Notes: a model not told the origin generated them from the letters alone. Positions 1 through 7,513 are shown, counted from the stretch's first letter. The stretch is 15,152 nt of DNA from Haloferacaceae archaeon PL-Br10_E2g29 (GCA_001563965.1 LKMS01000020.1:1-15152), one strand, 5' to 3'. A program made the numbers and translations.

Positions 1-342
1 GAGCAGACCGCTGGCGACGACGCTCACGCGAACGAGTCGGCCGCCCTGCCAGCGGGCCTCTCGATCCGATTTTTTCGGGTTGTCGGCGTCGATGTCGGCG
101 TCAAACACGTCGTTGACGCCGTACAACAGGACGTTTGCTGGCACGAGAAAGTACGCAAACAACACGATGCCCGCGAGGCCGAACAGCTCGGAGACGGTGG
201 TCGCGGCGGCCGCCACACCGACGACGACCGGGCCGGCCAGATAGAACCAAAACCGCGGCCGCGAGAGCGTCACCAGATACCGAAGCTGCGCGGACAGATT
301 GCCGCCGGCCGCCGTCGCTCCGTCGCGCCCCACGTGCATCAT
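1..342 (-). CDS. lyeJ: UbiA-family prenyltransferase, probable lycopene elongase (5' part only)
   Basis: This membrane prenyltransferase probably adds C5 (dimethylallyl) units to lycopene in the pathway to the C50 pigment bacterioruberin. Only the first 114 residues are in the window; the rest lies beyond position 1. The visible part starts MMHVGRDG, then has a hydrophobic segment (FWFYLAGPVVVGVA) and a second one (GIVLFAYFLVPANVLLYG) leading into NDVFDADID, the Asp-rich NDxxDxxxD motif of UbiA enzymes that binds Mg-diphosphate. Its start overlaps the stop of the upstream desaturase gene (TGATG, 340-344), so the two are translationally coupled. In Haloarcula japonica the order is crtD, lyeJ, cruF, and this arrangement fits it. 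The family is clear. The lycopene elongase role is inferred from the neighbour; another UbiA enzyme (for example for menaquinone or archaeol lipids) is the alternative. Confidence 0.85.
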   Translation of the reverse strand, partial: MMHVGRDGATAAGGNLSAQLRYLVTLSRPRFWFYLAGPVVVGVAAAATTVSELFGLAGIVLFAYFLVPANVLLYGVNDVFDADIDADNPKKSDREARWQGGRLVRVSVVASGLL

Positions 343-1880
343 CACTCCCCGACGACTTCGGCCGTGTGTTGGCCGCTGATCAGACACATTGGAACGCCGA
401 TGCCGGGAGTCGTGTACGAGCCGGTGAAGTAGAGGCCGTCGACTTTTGCGGACTTTCGCGAGGGGCGAAAGAGCGCGGTCTGTCGGAGGGTGTGTGCCAT
501 GCCGAGCGCGGTTCCGTGCATCGAGTTGTAGCGCTCGGTGAAGTCGTCGACACAGAAGGATTTCTCGTAGACGATCCGGTCGCGCAGGTCGACGCCGGTG
601 TTTGTGGCGATGTCGTCGAGCACGCGTTCGCGGAACGTCTCGCGTATTTCGGGCGTGTCTTGGAGGTTCGCCGCAATCGGGACGAGCGCGAACAGGTTGC
701 TGTGGCCCTCGGGTGCAACGCTGTCGTCGGTTTGGGAGGGAACACAGAGGTAGTACGCCGGATCGTCGGGCCACGCCGGGTCGTCAAAAATCGTCTCGAA
801 GTGGTCGCTCCAGTCGGTCGGCAACACGAGTGTGTGGTGTTCGAGCGGGTCGACGTTGCCCTCGACGCCCAGATACAACAGATACGCCGACGGTGCGTAG
901 GTGCGGCTCTCCCAGTAGTTCTCGCTGTACTGGCGTTTCTCGGGCGGCAGCAGTTCCTGTTCGGTGTGGGCGTAGTCGGCGTTCGAGACGACGTAGTCGG
1001 CGAGATACTCCTCGCCGTGTTCGGTTCGCACCGCAAACGCGCCTTTGCGGCCGGCGATTTCGGTCACCGGCTGGTCGGTAACGTACTCGACGCCGAGTTC
1101 GGTGCCGAGGTCGACCATTCCCTCGACGAGCGCGCGGATGCCGCCGTCGGGGTAGTAGACGCCCATGTTGAAATCGACGTGGCTCATCAGGTTGTAGAGC
1201 GCGGGCGTGTTGGTCGGCGCGCCGCCCAAAAAGACGAGCGTGTACTGCATGATCTGCTGGAGTTTGGGGTGCTCGAAGTAGTCCTCGACGTGGCCCTGCA
1301 TTGTTCCGATGAGCGACAGCCCCCACGAGTACCGCAGCACGTCGGTGTCGATGTAGTCGCGCAGTCGGGGGCGGTCCTCGTAGACGAAGTGTTCCATTCC
1401 CACGTTGTAGGTGTACTCGGATTTGTCGAGATACCGTCCGAGCGCGTCACCTGCGCCGGGTTCATACCCTTCGAAGGTTTCTTTGTTGGCTTCGAGGTCG
1501 GGAACCATGTCGACGCGGTCGCCGTCTTTGAAAAAAATGCGGTAGTGCGGGTCGAGTCGCGAGAGGGTGTAGTACTCCTCGGGACGCCGTCCGAAATGAC
1601 CGAAAAACCGCTCGAACACGTCGGGCATGAGGTACCACGAGGGGCCCATGTCGAACGTGAATCCCTCAGCGGAGAGTTCGCTGGCGCGGCCGCCGAGCTG
1701 TTCGTTCTTTTCGACGACCGTGACGTTCGCACCGGCATCGGCGAGATAACACGCCGTCGAGAGCCCGCCGAAGCCGCTGCCGATGACGACAATATCGTCG
1801 CCATCGACGGGGATATCGCCCTCGTATCGGCCCTCGTTGCCACCATGGATTCCTGCGGAGTCTTCTGAGACGGTGACCAT
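342..1880 (-). CDS. crtD: Carotenoid desaturase of the CrtI/CrtD family (probable carotenoid 3,4-desaturase)
   Basis: A 512-aa FAD-dependent phytoene-desaturase-type enzyme. The N-terminus has the Rossmann dinucleotide fold VVIGSGFGGLSTACYLADAG (about residues 31-50), with GxGxxG at G34, G36 and G39, and the ribose-binding acid E57 in VVEKNEQLGGRAS. The C-terminal FAD motif is GLYFTGSYTTPGIGVPM, ending in SGQHTAEVV. Length matches CrtI/CrtD proteins. Downstream, its stop overlaps the start of the UbiA prenyltransferase, the crtD-lye order known from bacterioruberin clusters, so introduction of the 3,4 double bond into elongated lycopene is more likely than phytoene desaturation; the sequence alone does not settle this. 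I chose the ATG at 1880 because a TTTTAT box lies about 30 nt upstream (leaderless start). An in-frame ATG at 1910 sits inside that box, and the frame stays open by chance through the peroxiredoxin antisense strand. Confidence 0.9.
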   Translation of the reverse strand: MVTVSEDSAGIHGGNEGRYEGDIPVDGDDIVVIGSGFGGLSTACYLADAGANVTVVEKNEQLGGRASELSAEGFTFDMGPSWYLMPDVFERFFGHFGRRPEEYYTLSRLDPHYRIFFKDGDRVDMVPDLEANKETFEGYEPGAGDALGRYLDKSEYTYNVGMEHFVYEDRPRLRDYIDTDVLRYSWGLSLIGTMQGHVEDYFEHPKLQQIMQYTLVFLGGAPTNTPALYNLMSHVDFNMGVYYPDGGIRALVEGMVDLGTELGVEYVTDQPVTEIAGRKGAFAVRTEHGEEYLADYVVSNADYAHTEQELLPPEKRQYSENYWESRTYAPSAYLLYLGVEGNVDPLEHHTLVLPTDWSDHFETIFDDPAWPDDPAYYLCVPSQTDDSVAPEGHSNLFALVPIAANLQDTPEIRETFRERVLDDIATNTGVDLRDRIVYEKSFCVDDFTERYNSMHGTALGMAHTLRQTALFRPSRKSAKVDGLYFTGSYTTPGIGVPMCLISGQHTAEVVGE

Positions 1881-1907
1881 TCGTATGCGTAGTACGGTCG
1901 ACACGGA

Positions 1908-1916
1908 CATAAAAGA
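1908..1916 (-). promoter_or_regulatory. TATA-like box for the crtD-lye operon
   Basis: On the minus strand this reads CTTTTATGT, an AT-rich box centred about 30 nt before the crtD ATG at 1880. That spacing predicts transcription starting at or within a few bases of the ATG, the usual leaderless arrangement in haloarchaea. It rests on sequence pattern only. Confidence 0.5.
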
Positions 1917-2002
1917 ACGGACTTCGAAACCTTGAGACCGCAGGGTGGTCACCCAGCGCGGTTGGACACGAGTTGGGGTTGGATCCGTCTCGAATCGCGC
2001 TC

Positions 2003-2045
2003 GCCGACTGGTGATAGTGATGTTTGCCGACTGGTGACAGTGGTG
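2003..2045. repeat. Tandem 20-bp direct repeat in the crtD/peroxiredoxin divergent promoter region
   Basis: Two copies, 2003-2022 (GCCGACTGGTGATAGTGATG) and 2026-2045 (GCCGACTGGTGACAGTGGTG), match at 18 of 20 positions and are offset by 23 bp, about two helical turns. They lie about 30-70 bp upstream of the TATA-like box of the peroxiredoxin gene and more than 90 bp upstream of that of crtD. The position and same-face spacing suggest a tandem operator for a regulator of one or both genes. A chance duplication is the alternative. Confidence 0.5.
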
Positions 2046-2072
2046 CCGTACCAAGGGAGTGAGTAGACACGG

Positions 2073-2081
2073 CTCTATACC
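2073..2081 (+). promoter_or_regulatory. TATA-like box for the peroxiredoxin gene
   Basis: CTCTATACC is centred about 24 nt before the ATG at 2101, giving a leaderless or near-leaderless transcript. The purine-rich stretch between (GAAAAAGAAAC) has no Shine-Dalgarno match. Pattern-based only. Confidence 0.45.
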
Positions 2082-2100
2082 CCGGCGTCGAAAAAGAAAC

Positions 2101-2598
2101 ATGGTACATGTAGGCGAATCCGCGCCGGATTTCACGGTTCCACGTGCAGGGGGCGCAGCATACAATGACGTCGAACCGTTTACCCTGTCGGACGCATTCG
2201 GTGGGGGCCCCATCGTTCTTGCGTTCTTTCCGGCCGTCTTCACCAGCGGCTGTACCGAGGAAATGTGTACATTCCGCGACTCGATGGCCGCATTCAACGA
2301 GCTTGACACACAGGTGTTTGGGATCAGTGTCGACCTCCCGTTCGCGCAAAACGAGTGGATCCAGAAACATCGGCTTTCGTTCCCACTGCTTTCGGATTGG
2401 GACCATACGGTGATTCGACAGTATGGTGTCGTCTACGAGGACATGTATGGGCTGATTGAGGCAGCACAACGAAGCGTATTTGTTCTCGACAGTGCGGGAA
2501 CGGTGACCGACAAATGGGTTCGCGAGGGCGACAACCCCGATTTCGACGAACTCGTTCGTGAGATTCAAACAGAAGTACAGAACGCGGTGTCGTCATAA
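2101..2598 (+). CDS. Peroxiredoxin, thioredoxin fold, PrxQ/BCP/AhpE-like
   Basis: A 165-aa cytoplasmic thiol peroxidase that reduces hydrogen peroxide and organic peroxides with thioredoxin-like electron donors. The N-terminus VGESAPDFTVP is the standard AhpC/TSA opening. The active site is LAFFPAVFTSGCTEEMC: Thr48 and the peroxidatic Cys51 fit the family pattern, and a second Cys at 56, five residues later, matches the resolving cysteine spacing of atypical 2-Cys PrxQ/BCP enzymes. The active-site arginine is probably in AAQRSVFVLD. Length is normal for the family. It is transcribed away from the carotenoid operon; both products protect against oxidants, so a shared regulator is plausible but not shown. 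The start at 2101 is set by MVHVGESAPDF and the TATA spacing; the longer reading frame upstream has no family match. Confidence 0.93.
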   Translation: MVHVGESAPDFTVPRAGGAAYNDVEPFTLSDAFGGGPIVLAFFPAVFTSGCTEEMCTFRDSMAAFNELDTQVFGISVDLPFAQNEWIQKHRLSFPLLSDWDHTVIRQYGVVYEDMYGLIEAAQRSVFVLDSAGTVTDKWVREGDNPDFDELVREIQTEVQNAVSS

Positions 2599-2666
2599 TC
2601 AGAGGGTCGGTTCTTCGAACTATCAACGACAACGCCGACGCGACTGACAGCGACCCCGACTCGGTC

Positions 2667-2699
2667 GGTCACGACGCCAAGTAAGTTGGTCACGACGCC
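2667..2699. repeat. 12-bp direct repeat in a convergent intergenic gap
   Basis: GGTCACGACGCC occurs at 2667-2678 and again at 2688-2699, between the converging ends of the peroxiredoxin gene and thiM. The gap (2599-2702) holds no ORF of note and no obvious T-run terminator. No function can be assigned. Confidence 0.4.
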
Positions 2700-2702
2700 G
2701 GC

Positions 2703-3539
2703 TCAGAGAACGTGCTCAACGCGGTCACCAACCGCGAGATCCGCAGCGACCGCGGGCGTTAGGTTCCAGACCGAATCGAGAAAGTTGATGCGGTAGCTTG
2801 CAGGGCCGTTGCGGTCGAGGTCGGCCGCGCGTTCGCCGACAACGCCGAACGCCAGCGTGCCGTGAAGCGCCGCCGTCAGCGGGTCGTCGACGCTCGCACA
2901 GAACGTCGTGAGCGTGCTGCCGAGCAGACAGCCGGTGCCGACGACCTCGCCCATCATTTCGTGGCCCGCGCTGACGCGGTAGGCCCCTTGGCCGTCGGCG
3001 ACAACGTCGGTGACCCCCGAGGCGACAACGACGGTGTCGGCCGAGTCGGCAAGCGCCCGCGCAGTCGCCGCAATGTCGTCGTACTCGCCGACCGATTCGA
3101 CGCCTTTGACCTCGGCTTCCGCCCCGGCGAGCGCGCTGATCTCGCCGTAGTTGCCTTTGATTGCCGCGAAGTCGACTTCGCGGAGGAGGCTCTCCATAAC
3201 CTCGGTTCGGGTCGGTGTCGCGCCCATTCCGACCGGATCGAGCACGACGGGCACGCCGAGTTCGTTGGCTTTTCGCCCCGTGTTGTGCAGCGCTGCGATG
3301 TTCGACTCGCTCATGCGACCGGTGTTGAGCAGGACGCCGCCGGCGAGTTCGGCCATCTCGGGGGCCTCGTCGGGCGCATCCGACATCACCGGGAGCGCGC
3401 CCCAATGGAGCGTGATCTGGGCGAGATCGTTTTTTGTGACCTCGTTGGTGAGGTGTTGGACGAGCGGTTCGACCTCGCGGATGGCCGCGAGCGACGCAGA
3501 CAGCGCGTCGGCCGAAACCGTCGGCCGGGCGTTACTCAT
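2703..3539 (-). CDS. thiM: Hydroxyethylthiazole kinase
   Basis: A 278-aa ribokinase-like enzyme that phosphorylates 4-methyl-5-(2-hydroxyethyl)thiazole with ATP, giving the thiazole phosphate used by ThiE; this is thiazole salvage. Family motifs in order: LTNEVTKND (30-38), LHWGALPVMSDAPDEA (44-59), VVLDPVGMGAT (98-108), KGNYGEISAL (128-137) and the anion-hole loop GTGCLLGS (201-208), whose Cys204 matches the active-site cysteine of ThiM enzymes. Length is typical. The ATG at 3539 overlaps the end of thiE by 8 nt (ATGAGTAA), so translation is coupled and thiE is the first gene of the pair. The frame stays open further upstream inside thiE, but that extension has no family resemblance. Confidence 0.96.
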   Translation of the reverse strand: MSNARPTVSADALSASLAAIREVEPLVQHLTNEVTKNDLAQITLHWGALPVMSDAPDEAPEMAELAGGVLLNTGRMSESNIAALHNTGRKANELGVPVVLDPVGMGATPTRTEVMESLLREVDFAAIKGNYGEISALAGAEAEVKGVESVGEYDDIAATARALADSADTVVVASGVTDVVADGQGAYRVSAGHEMMGEVVGTGCLLGSTLTTFCASVDDPLTAALHGTLAFGVVGERAADLDRNGPASYRINFLDSVWNLTPAVAADLAVGDRVEHVL

Positions 3540-4266
3540 CGGCGACGACCTCCCCGTCCACACCGACAGCAGCATTGCCGTCCGTGCCGTTCGCGTCATC
3601 CGCGCCGTCGTCACCGGATTCCGCCGCGTCGTGACCGACAACGGCCGCCCGAAGCGCCTTCGCGGCGGCCGTTGGGTCGTCCGCTGCCGTGATCGCGCTG
3701 ATGACCGCAACCGACGTTGCACCCGCGTCGATCGCGTCGGCGGCGTTTTCGGGCGTGATGCCACCGATGGCGACGACCGGGATTTTCACCGACTCAACGA
3801 TGTTGGCGAGTTGTTCGAGGCCGAGGCCGTCGGCAGCGGTGTCGGCGTCGGGTTTCGAGGTTGTCCCGTAGATTGCGCCGACGCCGAGGTAGTCCGCGCC
3901 GCTGATCGCGGCCAGCCGGGCCTCCGAAACCGTCGACACCGAGACGCCGATCGTCGCGTGGTCGCCAAGAATCTCGCGAGCGGCCGAAACCGGGAGATCC
4001 GACTGGCCGAGGTGGACGCCGTCGGCGTCGATCGCCACCGCGAGATCGACCCGGTCGTTGACGAGGAGGTCGACGCCGGCGTCGGCGGTCGCCTCGCGGA
4101 GCCGCTCGCCCAGCTCGTAGCGCTCGCGCGCCGATCGGTTCTTTTCGCGAAGCTGTACCACATCAATGTCGCCCCCAATGGCTGCATCGACGATTTCGTC
4201 GGTCGAGCGGCCCGCCGACAACGACGCTTGGGTGACGAGATAGGTTCGCCACTGGTCGGGATTCAT
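3532..4266 (-). CDS. thiE: Thiamine-phosphate synthase
   Basis: A 244-aa TIM-barrel enzyme joining HMP pyrophosphate with thiazole phosphate to give thiamine monophosphate. Signature segments: VVQLREKN (36-43, the QxRxK pyrimidine diphosphate site), LLVNDRVDLAVAIDADGVHLGQSDL (68-91 region, Asn70 and Asp71), GVSVSTVSEA (107-116), YLGVGAIYGTTSK (126-138, TTS loop) and VVAIGGITPEN (164-174, phosphate binding). About the last 30 residues (from 213) form an Asp/Gly/Ala-rich acidic tail not needed for the barrel. The ATG at 4266 was chosen because MNPDQWRTYLVTQ aligns with family N-termini; the upstream extension is low-complexity and lies in the intergenic region. With thiM it forms a salvage pair. 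No TPP riboswitch is recognisable upstream. Confidence 0.96.
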   Translation of the reverse strand: MNPDQWRTYLVTQASLSAGRSTDEIVDAAIGGDIDVVQLREKNRSARERYELGERLREATADAGVDLLVNDRVDLAVAIDADGVHLGQSDLPVSAAREILGDHATIGVSVSTVSEARLAAISGADYLGVGAIYGTTSKPDADTAADGLGLEQLANIVESVKIPVVAIGGITPENAADAIDAGATSVAVISAITAADDPTAAAKALRAAVVGHDAAESGDDGADDANGTDGNAAVGVDGEVVADE

Positions 4267-4420
4267 GGGTTGTATTTTGTGGTGTTCCGTAAGCCGTTTG
4301 CGGTCGCGCTCGCCGTGCGTGGCGAGAGGATCGCTCTCGACCGAGTGCGAAGCCAACAACCTCGCTCCCGACGAGCGCAAAACCAACAGCCACTACACGC
4401 CCGGAACGCCGAGAAAGGGT

Positions 4421-5842
4421 ATGGCCGGGCTCCTCGCAAAACTGTATGCCGCGTTGGCAACCCAGTTGGCCCGGCTGGGGATTATCGAGCGCAAGCGGCT
4501 GGACGCGACCGTCGACCTCGCGTGGCCCCGCGTGGTCACGGGGTTTGCGATCATGTCGAAACAGACCGCCGATCTGGCGATGGTCGGCATCGTTCTCGGC
4601 GCACCCGCGGTGGCCGGACTGGCGTTTGCGGGCGCGTACTGGACGGTCGGCAAGTTCGTCGCCATCGGGCTGGCCGGCGGCACGGTCAGTCTCGTCTCGC
4701 AGAACTACGGCGGCGGCGACGCCGACCGAGCGGCGCTCATCGTCAAACAGAGCGTCTGGGCCGCCCTCGCGCTCGCCCTGCCGGTCGTTCTCTTCTATGT
4801 CGCCTTCGCGGACACACTCATCGGGCTGTTGAGCAGCGACCCGGTCGCCATCGGCCACGGGACGGTGTATCTCGTTATCGTCGCGCCCGCACTGGGTTTT
4901 GAGTTTCTCAATATGATCGCCAGCCGAACCTACGCGGGCGTCGGCGACACGTTCACGCCAATGGTGATTCGTGCCGGCGGCGCGATCCTCAACGTCGTGA
5001 TCAGCGCCACCCTGATTTTCGGTGCGGGCATGGGTGTCGCCGGCGCGGCAATCGGCACGACCGTCTCGATTATCGCGATCACGCTGGTGTTCTCGTGGGG
5101 AATGGTCGGCCGAAGTTATGCCGGTCGCGGCGCGAGTCCGGTCGCGATTTCGCGGCGTGGCCCACAGGTCGACCGCGAACTCATGGGCCAGCTCGTTTCG
5201 GTGTCGACGCCGCTGATCGCCCGCCGACTCGTCGAGGGGCTGGTGACGTTTCCGTTGTTGGCCATCGCCGACACCTTCGGGTCGGAGGCGGTCGCCGCGC
5301 TCGAAGTCGGCCGTCGCGTCCGGAATCTCGCCAACAGCACGAGTTGGGGGCTCTCGATAGCCTCCAGCACGCTCGTCGGCCAGGCGCTCGGCGCGGGCCA
5401 GGAGGCCGACGCGACGGCCTACGGCAGCCAGATTATCTCGCTCGCGCTCGTGGTTCACGTCGTCATCGCGGCGGGCGTTATCGCCGCGGCCGAGCCGATT
5501 GCGACGGTGTTCGTCGACGATCCCGCGGCGCTGGCGCTCGCCACCGCGTTCGTGACCGTTTCAGCGATTAGTCTCGTCGCGCTCGGCCTTGATGGCGCGA
5601 CGACGGGTGCGCTGCGCGGCGCGGGCGACACGCGAGTTCCGTTTTACGCCTCGCTGGTCGGTCTCTACGTGTTTGCGCTGCCGGTGGCGTATCTGGGAAC
5701 GCTGACGCCGCTTGGCATCTGGGGGCTGTATCTCGCGCTCATCGTCGAAACCGCGGTGCCCGCGAGCATCACGCTCTGGCGGTTCCGCAGCGGTCGCTGG
5801 CAGGCGATCAGCCGGAACTACCGACCACCGACAGCCGAGTAG
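4421..5842 (+). CDS. MATE-family multidrug/toxin exporter
   Basis: A 473-aa integral membrane protein of the MATE (NorM/DinF) family, which exports cationic or hydrophobic compounds in exchange for H+ or Na+. It has about twelve hydrophobic segments in two homologous halves. The first half has TADLAMVGIVLGAPAVAGLAFAG and the MATE-typical AGGTVSLVSQNYGGGD loop; the second has SWGLSIASSTLVGQALGAGQ and the DGATTGALRGAGDTRVPF motif. The Asp in TM1 (about D51, QTADLAMVG) is at the place of the cation-coupling Asp of archaeal MATE proteins. ATG 4421 fits family N-termini; the open frame runs back to 4265 but overlaps the thiE promoter area. Substrate cannot be told from sequence. It is divergent from thiE, and thiamine-related transport is conceivable but unsupported. 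Confidence 0.92.
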   Translation: MAGLLAKLYAALATQLARLGIIERKRLDATVDLAWPRVVTGFAIMSKQTADLAMVGIVLGAPAVAGLAFAGAYWTVGKFVAIGLAGGTVSLVSQNYGGGDADRAALIVKQSVWAALALALPVVLFYVAFADTLIGLLSSDPVAIGHGTVYLVIVAPALGFEFLNMIASRTYAGVGDTFTPMVIRAGGAILNVVISATLIFGAGMGVAGAAIGTTVSIIAITLVFSWGMVGRSYAGRGASPVAISRRGPQVDRELMGQLVSVSTPLIARRLVEGLVTFPLLAIADTFGSEAVAALEVGRRVRNLANSTSWGLSIASSTLVGQALGAGQEADATAYGSQIISLALVVHVVIAAGVIAAAEPIATVFVDDPAALALATAFVTVSAISLVALGLDGATTGALRGAGDTRVPFYASLVGLYVFALPVAYLGTLTPLGIWGLYLALIVETAVPASITLWRFRSGRWQAISRNYRPPTAE

Positions 5843-5955
5843 CGTCCCGCATTCGTCGGTTACCACCACCGAGACGCAAACCGGCAGACCGAGTCGTTTT
5901 GTGCGAACCTGTAACAACGTTCAATACCCCCGGCGGTGTAGCACCACAATGGATT

Positions 5956-7101
5956 ATGGATATTACTGATATTGTTGTCGAGGAGTTCGTCAGGGTCGAT
6001 GTCGACGAACGGCTGGCCAAAGTTCGCGCGAAGTTCGAGCAGGCGAACCCGAAGGGTGTGATCGTCACCGACGACGGCGAGTTCGCGGGGGTGATCGGCG
6101 AATCCGAACTCGTCAAATCACGCATCAAGGACGATACGAAAGCCAGCGTGCTCATGACCGGCGCGCCGCGTATCGACCACCACGAAGACATCCGCGAGGT
6201 CGCCCGCCTCCTGGTCGAAGGCGACGTGAGTGTCGCCCCCGTCTTCCGTGGCGACGTGCTTGCGGGCATCATCACGACCGACGCAATTCTCGCCGCGGTT
6301 CTCGAACACCTCGACGCGCTCACCGTCGAGCAGATCTACAGCGACGATGTCATCCACCTCTCTACCGAGGCGACCGTGGGCCAGGCGATCAACAACCTTC
6401 GCGAACACGGCATTTCGCGACTCCCGATCGTCAACCCAAAAACGGATCGCCTCGCTGGCGTTATCACCACCCACGACATCGTCGATTTCGTTGTTCGCGA
6501 CCACGAGCGTCAACACAAAGGCGACCGCAGTGGCGACCGCGACCGCATGCTTGACCTGCCGGTCGACAACCTGATGACGAGTCCGGTGTTGACCGTCCAT
6601 CCCGAAGAAACCGTTCAGACGGCCGTCGAACGCATGTTCGACCGCGGCATTTCGGGGCTCATCGTCACCGAAGACGGTGCCGACGACACCGTTGTCGGCG
6701 TGCTCACCAAAACCGACGTGCTGCGGGCGCTGACGTTCACCGAGGAGGAGTCGATGGACGTTCAGATCACGAACGTTGCGCTCTTGGACACGATCGACCG
6801 CGCCGAAATCGTCGAATCGATCACGCAGGTCGTCGACAAATACCAGCGGATGAACGTGATCCACGCACACGTCCGATTCCACGAACACAAGGAGAAACTC
6901 CGGGGAACGCCACTGATCCAGAGCCAGATCCGTCTTCGAACCAGCCACGGCCAGCTAGCCGGCTCGGGCGAGGGCTACGGCGCGAATCACGCGTTCCACG
7001 TCGCACTCGACAAACTCGAACGCAACGTGCTCGAACTCAAAGGCATCAACGCCGACGAGGAGTACCGCGGCCAGCTGCTCCGTAAACTCAACGAGATGTG
7101 A
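5956..7101 (+). CDS. Four-CBS protein with C-terminal HPF/RaiA-like (ribosome hibernation) domain
   Basis: A 381-aa soluble protein with two Bateman modules. CBS repeats are at about residues 1-57, 64-118, 126-182 and 204-260; typical edges are GVIVTDDGEFAGVIGESEL, SVAPVFRGDVLAGIITTDA, ISRLPIVNPKTDRLAGVITTHDI and ISGLIVTEDG. Such domains bind adenosyl ligands (AMP, ATP, SAM). The C-terminal part (267-363) begins MDVQITNV and contains AHVRFHEH, then LRTSHGQLAGSGEGYGANHAFHVALDKLERNV, matching the beta-alpha-beta pattern and the terminal alpha helix (yaAid.a.dKLerql) of ribosome-associated HPF/RaiA proteins. A ligand-sensing ribosome-binding role is inferred, not shown. It appears monocistronic. 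ATG 5956 gives the family-like opening MDITDIVVEEF; an upstream in-frame ATG (5899) adds residues without similarity, and another ATG at 5949 is out of frame. Confidence 0.88.
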   Translation: MDITDIVVEEFVRVDVDERLAKVRAKFEQANPKGVIVTDDGEFAGVIGESELVKSRIKDDTKASVLMTGAPRIDHHEDIREVARLLVEGDVSVAPVFRGDVLAGIITTDAILAAVLEHLDALTVEQIYSDDVIHLSTEATVGQAINNLREHGISRLPIVNPKTDRLAGVITTHDIVDFVVRDHERQHKGDRSGDRDRMLDLPVDNLMTSPVLTVHPEETVQTAVERMFDRGISGLIVTEDGADDTVVGVLTKTDVLRALTFTEEESMDVQITNVALLDTIDRAEIVESITQVVDKYQRMNVIHAHVRFHEHKEKLRGTPLIQSQIRLRTSHGQLAGSGEGYGANHAFHVALDKLERNVLELKGINADEEYRGQLLRKLNEM

Positions 7102-7141
7102 GCAAGCGGCGTCGACTGACTCTCGACCCCTCTCTGCGTGA

Positions 7142-7147
7142 TTTTTT
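7142..7147 (+). terminator. T-run terminator after the CBS-HPF gene
   Basis: A run of six T (TTTTTT) 41 nt after the stop of the CBS-HPF gene, in the 73-bp convergent gap. Archaeal RNA polymerase terminates on such T-runs without needing a hairpin. No matching run is seen for the opposite-strand DsrE gene. Confidence 0.5.
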
Positions 7148-7174
7148 GTAGCCCTGCCAGCGACAGCACCGCGA

Positions 7175-7513
7175 TTACGGCTTCACGTACTGATAGCCGT
7201 CGGCCTGCAACTGCACCACGTGGCCGACACCCGAGGAAACGATCTCTGTGTCGTCGAGAAGCACCGATTCGTCGACACCGGCGGCACGGAGCGTGTTCCG
7301 ACACTGTCTGAACGTCACGCCTCGCGCGGCCAACGCCGCGATACGTTCGGCCTGTGGCGACCCGGTTCTGAGCAATGTGAGTCCACCGCTGTTGGCGACG
7401 AGGACGACGTTTGCCACCGAAACCGTGTCGTCATCGAGCAGGTTTGCGATGTTGTTGCAGACCCGGTCGTGCATCGCCGGCTCGTCGGTCGTATGATGAA
7501 AAACGACGTTCAT
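7175..7513 (-). CDS. DsrE/DsrF-like family protein
   Basis: A 112-aa small soluble protein of the DsrE/YchN fold. It opens MNVVFHHTTDEPAMHDRVCNN and has a glycine-rich turn (VVLVANSGGLTLL, 36-48), the central VTFRQCRNTLRAAGV (66-80) with Cys71 where sulfur-carrying members have their reactive cysteine, and the family-typical ending GVGHVVQLQADGYQYVKP. Well-studied relatives carry persulfide sulfur (DsrE, TusD), but many single-gene members have no known role, so only the family is claimed. ATG 7513 sits 21-29 nt downstream of a TATTTTATT box, a leaderless start. It lies 81 bp after radB on the same strand but appears to have its own promoter. Confidence 0.85.
   Translation of the reverse strand: MNVVFHHTTDEPAMHDRVCNNIANLLDDDTVSVANVVLVANSGGLTLLRTGSPQAERIAALAARGVTFRQCRNTLRAAGVDESVLLDDTEIVSSGVGHVVQLQADGYQYVKP

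Noticed and set aside
135..1868. 577-aa plus-strand open frame opposite the carotenoid desaturase
   Set aside because: It is a shadow of the GC-rich minus-strand gene: the composition is dominated by Arg, Val and Ala from antisense codons and no family motif is present.
1881..2309. N-terminal extension of the desaturase frame to 655 aa
   Set aside because: The extension runs antisense through the peroxiredoxin gene, has no family similarity, and the TATA-like box at 1908-1916 fits a start at 1880.
4267..4420. Possible TPP riboswitch upstream of thiE
   Set aside because: No conserved thi-box core (such as CTGAGA with its partner segments) is visible in either orientation in the gap.
4163..5458. 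431-aa minus-strand open frame opposite the MATE gene
   Set aside because: It is Arg/Asp/Gly-rich antisense translation of a membrane protein gene; the MATE frame has clear family motifs and hydrophobic segments.
6118..6948. 276-aa minus-strand open frame opposite the CBS-HPF gene
   Set aside because: It is repetitive Val/Asp/Arg antisense composition with no recognisable domain, and the plus-strand gene explains the region fully.
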